Part shown: positions 5,202 through 10,027 of the stretch, in pieces
How positions within the stretch are numbered: position 1 is the first letter of the stretch
How the letters are laid out: each line of letters begins with the position of its first letter
From: Gemmatimonadota bacterium
Lineage (GTDB): Bacteria > Gemmatimonadota > Gemmatimonadetes > Longimicrobiales > Gaopeijiaceae
Direction of reading: 5' to 3'
Length of the DNA stretch: 10,027 nt
NCBI GenBank assembly: GCA_018678395.1
Contig: JAHHMJ010000264.1
Span: forward strand, 1-10,027
Position numbers and translations under genes: made by a program
Notes under the pieces: model-generated
Databases searched by the model: none
Told to the model about the DNA's origin: nothing
Seen by the model: the letters and a program-made list of their open reading frames with translations, nothing else

Positions 5202-6986
5202 ATGGATCTCTCCGTACCCGAGGTCGCCCTCTCCGAGCTGGCTGCCGCCTACTTCCAGGCAGTGATCACCTGGGGGCTGGCGGCGATGTGCGCGCTGCTC
5301 TACCGCCGCTATCGCAAGCCCCATTTCGTGGCGTGGGCCGCGGCGTGGAGCGTCTACGCGCTGCGAATGGGCGCGATCATCTCGTTCATGCACACCGAGG
5401 CCAGCGCCTGGCTCTTCTGGCACCAGGTTCTGACCGGCTGGACGGCCCTGGCGCTGCTGTGGGCGGCGCTGGTCTTCTGGAAACAGGCGGCGTGGAGTCC
5501 CTGGATGACCTCGCTGGCGCTCTTCCCGCTGGTGTGGTCGTACGTGGCGATCTACCGCCTCGACACCTTCTTCTGGGCCGCGGTGCCCGCGGTCGCGTTT
5601 CTGAGCCTGGCGACCGCCGCGACGGCGTGGGCCTTCCTGCGCTACCACCGCGAGACCGGCTCGGTCGCGGCCAAATGGGTCGCGGTCGCCGTGGCGCTCT
5701 GGGCGGTCCACCACCTCGATTACCCGTTCCTGCGCGCTCGTGGCGTCTGGAATCCCTGGGGCTACTACCTCGACGTAGCCTTCGAGCTCGCGCTCGGAGT
5801 GGGCATTCTCTTCCTCGTGCTGGAGGACCTCGACGAGGGACTCGGCGCCCTCTCCGCACTTTCTGCCGAGTTGCAGCCGCGCGACCGGAGCGACGATCTG
5901 CCCGACGCACTCATGGACCGGGCGCTGACGCTCCGGTCCGTGCGTGGAAGCGCGCTCTTTCTGGACGCCCTCGTCCCGGGCGCGGGGGTTCCCGCGGTGG
6001 CCGCGTCGGGGGAGTGCGCCCACTGGGTCGCGGAGTCGCCGCCACCCCGGGTACGGGAGGTGCTGGCCCGGGTGGTCGAGACCGGCGCACCCCAGGTAGG
6101 TGCCGCCGGCTCGGCCGGCGCCGCCAACAACGGCGGCCCCCGCGAGCCCACCTACCTGGCTGCTCTGCCGGTCATTCAGGCGGGCGAGGTGGCCGGCTCC
6201 CTGGTGGTGGTCGGTGAGGCGAGGGATCCCTTCACCGCGCTCGACACCCGATTCCTGGTCGCGCTCGGCCAGCAGGTCGGCGCGGCCCTGGAGAACGCGA
6301 CGTTGAATCGCAGGCTCGAGGCGCGCACGAGCGAGCTCGAGCGGCTCCAGACGCGTATGGTCCACCGTCACGAAGAAGAGCGCGAGCGAATCTCGAGAGA
6401 GCTGCACGACGAAACGGCTCAGATCCTCGCCGCGGTCAACCTGCGCCTCGGGCTGCTCGCAGAGCAGGGCCCGAGCGAGGTGGCCGAGGGGCTCGACGAG
6501 GTGCGCTCGCTGGTGGGCGGGACGATCCGTTCGATCCGCGGCGTGACGCGCAACCTGAGGCCGGTGGCCCTCGACGACCTGGGCCTGCTCCCCGCCCTGC
6601 GGGCACTGGCCCGCGATCTCGCCGGCACCTCCGGGGCGATGACGATCGAGTTCGAAACCCCGCCCCGGCTCCCGGATCCGTCTGCGGACATCGAGCTCGC
6701 CCTCTACCGCGCGGTGCAGGAGGCGCTCGCCAATGCCGTGCGCCACGGGGGGGCCCGCTCCGCCCGGATCGGATTGCGTTACGACGACGAGGGGATCCAC
6801 CTCACCGTCGACGACGACGGCGGCGGCGTTCCCGAGGACTTCCACATCGAGGGCAACAGCCGCCACTCCGGCCTCGCGGGCATTCGGGAACGCGTGACCG
6901 CCCTCGGGGGTCGTGTGCATGTCGCCCGCCGTCCCGAAGGCGGCACCCGCGTCGCCGTCTGGGTACCCTGGACCATCGAATCGTGA
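5202..6986 (+). CDS. Membrane sensor histidine kinase (7TM-like, GAF, HisKA_3, HATPase)
   Basis: A 594-residue NarX/DegS-type sensor kinase that should autophosphorylate and pass phosphate to the adjacent response regulator. About seven hydrophobic helices occupy residues 14-207 (for example AAAYFQAVITWGLAAMCALLY, then WLFWHQVLTGWTALALLWAA). A GAF-like domain (about 215-365) ends in ALPVIQAGEVAGSLVVVGEARD and FTALDTRFLVALGQQVGAALENA. A short coiled coil leads to the HisKA_3 box EEERERISRELHDETAQIL with His402. The ATPase domain shows the N box EALANAVRHG (Asn511), the G1-like VDDDGGGVPED and the G2 HSGLAGIRERV. The frame also allows GTG at 5151, adding 17 residues, but that codon is 3 nt from a strong hairpin with no free ribosome site, so ATG 5202 is preferred although its own ribosome site is poor. 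The stop overlaps the regulator start (GTGA). The signal sensed is unknown. Confidence 0.92.
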   Translation: MDLSVPEVALSELAAAYFQAVITWGLAAMCALLYRRYRKPHFVAWAAAWSVYALRMGAIISFMHTEASAWLFWHQVLTGWTALALLWAALVFWKQAAWSPWMTSLALFPLVWSYVAIYRLDTFFWAAVPAVAFLSLATAATAWAFLRYHRETGSVAAKWVAVAVALWAVHHLDYPFLRARGVWNPWGYYLDVAFELALGVGILFLVLEDLDEGLGALSALSAELQPRDRSDDLPDALMDRALTLRSVRGSALFLDALVPGAGVPAVAASGECAHWVAESPPPRVREVLARVVETGAPQVGAAGSAGAANNGGPREPTYLAALPVIQAGEVAGSLVVVGEARDPFTALDTRFLVALGQQVGAALENATLNRRLEARTSELERLQTRMVHRHEEERERISRELHDETAQILAAVNLRLGLLAEQGPSEVAEGLDEVRSLVGGTIRSIRGVTRNLRPVALDDLGLLPALRALARDLAGTSGAMTIEFETPPRLPDPSADIELALYRAVQEALANAVRHGGARSARIGLRYDDEGIHLTVDDDGGGVPEDFHIEGNSRHSGLAGIRERVTALGGRVHVARRPEGGTRVAVWVPWTIES

Positions 6987-7687
6987 GCAACGAAGCTCCC
7001 TCCGCACCGCGCATCCGCGTCGTCGTCGCCGACGATCACGCCGTCGTGCGGGAAGGCATCCGTCACGTCCTGGAGCGCGCGCCGGGGCTCGAGGTGGTCG
7101 CGGAGGCTCGGGACGGAGAAGAGGCGCTCGCCGCCGTCGAGTCCGAAGATCCCGACGTCATCGTCCTCGACGTCTCCATGCCCGAGCTGACCGGCCTCGA
7201 GGTGACGCAGCGCCTGCGGCAGGAAGAACGGGGCTTGGGCATCCTCATCCTGAGCATGTACGACGACCCCGAATACGTTCTACAGGCAGTCCGGGCGGGT
7301 GCCGACGGCTACGTGCTCAAGGATGCCGGACCCGCCGAGCTGCGCGAGGCGGTCGAGGCGGTCCACGACGGCCGCGAGTACCTCAGCAGTCGGGTCACCC
7401 ACCAGTTGTCGGTCGCGCTGAGGGCCGAACTGGAACAGGAGCAGCGGCGCTCCCGCCTCGACCAGCTCACCCCCCGGGAGCGCGAGGTGCTGACTCGGGT
7501 CGCGCGCGGCCGTACGGCCCGGGAGATCGCGGATGAATTCGGCATCAGCCACCGCACCATCGAGACGCATCGCGAGCGGGTCATGACGAAGCTACGCATC
7601 CGCACCATCGCCGGGCTCACACGCTTCGTCCTCGAAACCGGAATCGGCGACGAGAGTGGGGAGATTCCCGGCCCGGGGACTCCGTAG
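6983..7687 (+). CDS. NarL/FixJ family response regulator
   Basis: A 234-residue cytoplasmic DNA-binding regulator, the evident partner of the overlapping kinase. The receiver domain (about 12-128) has the acidic pair Asp17/Asp18 (VVVADDHAVVREG), phospho-acceptor Asp63 in VIVLDVSMPELTGLE, Ser91 in LILSMYDDPEYV and Lys113 in GYVLKDAG. A linker rich in Glu and Arg joins the LuxR-type helix-turn-helix (162-220): LTPREREVLTRVARGRTAREIADEFGIS then HRTIETHRERVMTKL. The GTG start at 6983 overlaps the kinase TGA (GTGA), giving coupled translation and near-equal supply of both partners. Length and motifs are normal for the family. Target genes are not visible from sequence; the TonB receptor 115 nt downstream is a candidate by position only. 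Confidence 0.97.
   Translation: MSNEAPSAPRIRVVVADDHAVVREGIRHVLERAPGLEVVAEARDGEEALAAVESEDPDVIVLDVSMPELTGLEVTQRLRQEERGLGILILSMYDDPEYVLQAVRAGADGYVLKDAGPAELREAVEAVHDGREYLSSRVTHQLSVALRAELEQEQRRSRLDQLTPREREVLTRVARGRTAREIADEFGISHRTIETHRERVMTKLRIRTIAGLTRFVLETGIGDESGEIPGPGTP
7660..7683 (+). terminator. Weak hairpin at the end of the response-regulator gene
   Basis: Bases 7665-7669 (TTCCC) pair with 7675-7679 (GGGGA) around the loop GGCCC. After a bulged A at 7664 the stem continues with 7660-7663 (GGAG, omitting the bulge) against 7680-7683. It overlaps the last codons of the regulator and has no T-tract, so it may be only GC-rich coding sequence. It is listed because the downstream receptor gene could need its own promoter. 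Confidence 0.2.
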
Positions 7688-7720
7688 AAGTACCCAACCG
7701 AGGGCCGGTATTCTCCCGAC

Positions 7721-7752
7721 TTACCCGTCCCGTCGGCCTGTTCTAGCCTAGA
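7721..7752 (+). promoter_or_regulatory. Possible promoter and short palindrome upstream of the TonB receptor gene
   Basis: The 115-nt gap 7688-7802 is the longest gene-free stretch on the right side. TTACCC (7721-7726) and TAGCCT (7744-7749) lie 17 nt apart, but each matches only three of six sigma-70 consensus positions. The second box is inside TCTAGCCTAGA (7742-7752), a perfect 5-bp inverted repeat with one central base, which stands out in GC-rich DNA and might be a regulator site. The gap is too short for a cobalamin riboswitch. Confidence 0.22.
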
Positions 7753-7802
7753 CGTGCGTTCGCGGGCTCCATCCGTGTTCGTTCCCTCCACAGGCTACGC
7801 CG

Positions 7803-9959
7803 ATGCGCACCGCCCTCCCCTTCGCCGCCGTCCTCTTCTGTCTCGTCGCGCCGCTGTCCGCCCAGGCGCCTCCGGCCGACCAGGATCCTCCTTCGGATAC
7901 CACGGTCTACGCGATCGACCCCCTCCTGGTCACCGCAACGCGGGGCCCACGTCTCGTGTCGGAAACCCCCCGCCCGGTGTCGGTCCTCGGGCGCGTCGAG
8001 GTGCGCGAGCAGTCTCCCAACACGGTCTCGGACCTCTTCCGGCGCCTTCCGGGTCTCGACGTCACGGGAGTCGGTGTGAACCAGGCTCGGCCGGCGATCC
8101 GAGGCCAGCGCGGACAGCGCATCCTCCTGCTCCAGGACGGCATGCGCATGAACAACTCCCGACGTCAGCAGGACTTCGGCGAGTTGCCGGCCCTGGTCGA
8201 CGTCTCGGGTGTGGACCGCGTCGAGATCGTGCGCGGCCCCGCCTCCGTACTGTACGGATCGGACGCCATCGGCGGCGTGATCAACATCATCACGCGTGAG
8301 CCCGAGGCCGACGGATTCCAGGGGCTCGTCTCGGCCCGATACGGTCAGGTCGAGAACCAGGGGAAGGGCGCCGCCCGCATCTTCGGCCGCCAGGGTCGCC
8401 TGACCGTCCAGGCCGGTGGCACGTGGCGCAGCGCCGATTCGTACGAGGCGCCTTCCGGGTCCTTCGGGTCAATCGAGCTCGACGAAGACGTCACGGTCCT
8501 GAACTCGGGCGTGTCGGATCGCAGCGGCGACCTGCGCCTGGGCTGGGATCTGGCCGAGAACGTCCACGCCTTCGGCAAGTTCGAGTACTACACCGCCGAG
8601 GATGCGGGTTTCGGCAGCGTCGCCCCCGCGGACTTCGCCCCGGGCGAGGCCGAGATCAACCTGCTGTACCCGGACCAGCGCTTCGCGAAGTTCACGGCCG
8701 GCTTCCGGGCCGACGAGATGGGCACCGCCCTCGCCGATCGCCTCGAGATCGTCGGCTACGGTCAGGACAACCAGCGTACCTTCGTCAACAACCTGGCCTT
8801 CAGCTTCGGAATCCCCAACGCACCCGAGGCCGGCCTCCGGATCGAAGGGGAGAACTTCACCGACATCCGCACCTACGGTTTCCGCGCCGAGGCACGGAAG
8901 CTCGCCGCATCGAGCCTCCTGCTGACGTACGGTGTCGATCTCTTCCGCGACCGGGCCGAAGGGACGGACTTCGAGACGCAGACCACCGTCGGCTTCGGCC
9001 CGCCGATGGTCGAGACCGACGACACCCCTTCGCTGCCCACGGCCACCTTCCTGAACGCAGGCACGTTCGTGCAGGGCGAGGTCGACGTCGGTGAACGCCT
9101 GACTCTGGTCGGCGGGGGGCGGTACACCTGGATCCGCGCGAAGACGTTCCGTACCGAGGGGCTCGACGCCGACCCACTGGAGTCGTCGGACGGTACTTTC
9201 GTCGCCGCCGTGAACGGGATCTACCGGGCCAGCGACGAGATCAGCGTGGTGGCCGCGGTCGGACGCGCCTTCCGTGCCCCGAACCTGATCGAGCGCTTCT
9301 TCGACGGGTCGGCGACCGGTGGGTATCAGGTGGCCAACCCCGAGCTCGAGCCCGAGACCAGCACCAACGTCGACCTCGGCCTGCGGTTCCGGACGGATCG
9401 TGTCGGCCTCGAGATCTTCGGCTTCCGCAACCAGATCCGCGACGGCATCCGCATCGCTGCGCTCGACGATCAGGTCGACGGCCAGGACGCCTTCCAGAAC
9501 GTGAACGTCGAGCGGCTCCGCTATCAGGGCGTCGAGGTGTCCGGTGACGTCCGCTTCGGCAACGGACTCATGGTCCTCGGATCCTTCAGCACGCTGGACT
9601 CCGAAGACGTGGACGACCCGGAGAACCCGGTCGGTGACAGCTTCTCGTCGAAGACCACCGCCGCCCTCCGGTACGATTCGCCCTCGCGCCGCTTCTGGGC
9701 CCAGATCGACGGCCGCTGGCAGGGTGAGCAGCGCGAGGTCGACCTCGGCGACAACCCGCTGGGCGACATCCTCCCCGCCTTCGACGTCTACAACCTGCGC
9801 GGCGGCCTGCGCCTCTTCGAGACGGAGAGCACGCTGCACCGGTTGAACGTCGCGGTCACGAACCTGACCGACGCACTCTATGCCGAGGCCACCAACGCGT
9901 CGTTCTTCCGCCCCGAGCCGAAGCGCAACATCACCCTGTCGTACGAGGTGTCGTTCTGA
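7803..9959 (+). CDS. TonB-dependent outer-membrane receptor
   Basis: A complete 718-residue outer-membrane receptor for energy-driven uptake. A signal peptide (MRTALPFAAVLFCLVAPLSAQA, cleavage near 20-22) is followed by a TonB-box-like DPLLVTATR (39-47), close to the DTLVVTA box of BtuB. The plug has TVSDLFRRLPGLDV (74-87), RPAIRGQRGQRILLLQDGMR (96-115) and RVEIVRGPASVLYGSDAIGG (139-158), then VINIITRE. The barrel follows and carries FRAP (490-493) and NPEL (512-515), and the protein ends in NITLSYEVSF with the terminal Phe needed for barrel insertion. ATG 7803 has AGG at 7792-7794. Its stop shares one base with the next start, so the two are one operon. The substrate is not settled: the boxes suggest a BtuB/heme/siderophore-type receptor, but there is no His between FRAP and NPEL as in classical heme receptors. 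Confidence 0.95.
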   Translation: MRTALPFAAVLFCLVAPLSAQAPPADQDPPSDTTVYAIDPLLVTATRGPRLVSETPRPVSVLGRVEVREQSPNTVSDLFRRLPGLDVTGVGVNQARPAIRGQRGQRILLLQDGMRMNNSRRQQDFGELPALVDVSGVDRVEIVRGPASVLYGSDAIGGVINIITREPEADGFQGLVSARYGQVENQGKGAARIFGRQGRLTVQAGGTWRSADSYEAPSGSFGSIELDEDVTVLNSGVSDRSGDLRLGWDLAENVHAFGKFEYYTAEDAGFGSVAPADFAPGEAEINLLYPDQRFAKFTAGFRADEMGTALADRLEIVGYGQDNQRTFVNNLAFSFGIPNAPEAGLRIEGENFTDIRTYGFRAEARKLAASSLLLTYGVDLFRDRAEGTDFETQTTVGFGPPMVETDDTPSLPTATFLNAGTFVQGEVDVGERLTLVGGGRYTWIRAKTFRTEGLDADPLESSDGTFVAAVNGIYRASDEISVVAAVGRAFRAPNLIERFFDGSATGGYQVANPELEPETSTNVDLGLRFRTDRVGLEIFGFRNQIRDGIRIAALDDQVDGQDAFQNVNVERLRYQGVEVSGDVRFGNGLMVLGSFSTLDSEDVDDPENPVGDSFSSKTTAALRYDSPSRRFWAQIDGRWQGEQREVDLGDNPLGDILPAFDVYNLRGGLRLFETESTLHRLNVAVTNLTDALYAEATNASFFRPEPKRNITLSYEVSF

Positions 9960-10027
9960 TGCCAGGGATGGTCCACTACATCCCGATCCTCACGACCTTC
10001 GTCGCGATCGCATTCGCTCCGGTCGTC
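9959..10027 (+). CDS. Start of a probable membrane protein, cut by the window edge
   Basis: Only 23 residues are visible: MPGMVHYIPILTTFVAIAFA then PVV, a strongly hydrophobic stretch that would be the first helix of an inner-membrane protein. ATG 9959-9961 overlaps the receptor TGA by one base (TGATG), with GAGG at 9945-9948 as ribosome site. A second ATG at 9968 is less likely because its purine run touches the codon. Membership of the receptor operon is well supported; function cannot be named. Confidence 0.65.
   Translation, partial: MPGMVHYIPILTTFVAIAFAPVV

Noticed and set aside
3987..7007. A 1006-codon open frame on the minus strand, antisense to the photolyase end, secreted protein and kinase
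   Set aside because: It crosses three well-supported plus-strand genes and its product is low-complexity Arg/Gly/Asp/His-rich with no motif. Such frames arise from GC-biased third positions in high-GC DNA.
7688..7802. Cobalamin or other riboswitch upstream of the receptor
   Set aside because: The 115-nt gap is shorter than a cobalamin riboswitch, and no conserved B12-box-like sequence was seen.
8469..9839. A 456-codon minus-strand frame inside the TonB receptor gene
   Set aside because: It is the antisense shadow of the receptor frame, without recognisable motif or separate start signal.
1..10027. CRISPR array, tRNA/rRNA, insertion sequence, phage or defence genes
   Set aside because: No spaced direct repeats, no cloverleaf or rRNA stretches, no transposase or integrase motifs; coding style is uniform across the window.

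Overview
The window is very GC-rich and densely coded, with short intergenic gaps and several start/stop overlaps. A PadR regulator coupled to a permease-prefix (ADOP-type) ABC permease, a secreted TonB receptor and 'PLSGQ/PLSAQ'-ending signal peptides fit a free-living Gram-negative bacterium. Gemmatimonadota is most likely, with Acidobacteriota the alternative. This placement rests on recalled family habits, not on a marker gene.

Left part, minus strand (1-2066): a Mak-type ROK fructokinase (1155-2066), then a 107-bp gap holding a candidate promoter/operator, then PadR (679-1047), whose stop overlaps the GTG start of an ADOP-type permease that runs off the left edge (1-682).

Middle, plus strand (2190-5072): a 123-bp divergent gap, a DUF427 protein (2190-2693), and 4 nt later an FeS-type bacterial (6-4) photolyase/cryptochrome (2698-4257) with all four cluster cysteines at the spacing of Agrobacterium PhrB. 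A secreted, unrecognised two-domain beta protein with a Cys-Gly-Cys motif follows (4287-5072). A 16-bp GC hairpin at 5112-5148 probably ends this unit.

Right part, plus strand (5202-10027): a membrane histidine kinase (about seven helices, GAF-like, HisKA_3, HATPase) overlaps by GTGA with a NarL/FixJ response regulator (6983-7687). After 115 nt comes a complete TonB-dependent receptor (7803-9959), whose stop overlaps the start of a membrane protein cut by the right edge (9959-10027). The plausible working picture is a two-component pair next to an outer-membrane uptake unit. No regulatory link is proved by the sequence.

Nothing here is a clear new defence or mobile system. The points most worth checking are the DUF427-photolyase-secreted protein unit, the CGC protein, the strand-asymmetric hairpin, and the kinase/regulator/receptor/membrane-protein neighbourhood. 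No tRNA, rRNA, CRISPR array, insertion sequence or attachment site was seen, and no gene-free stretch exceeds about 125 bp.
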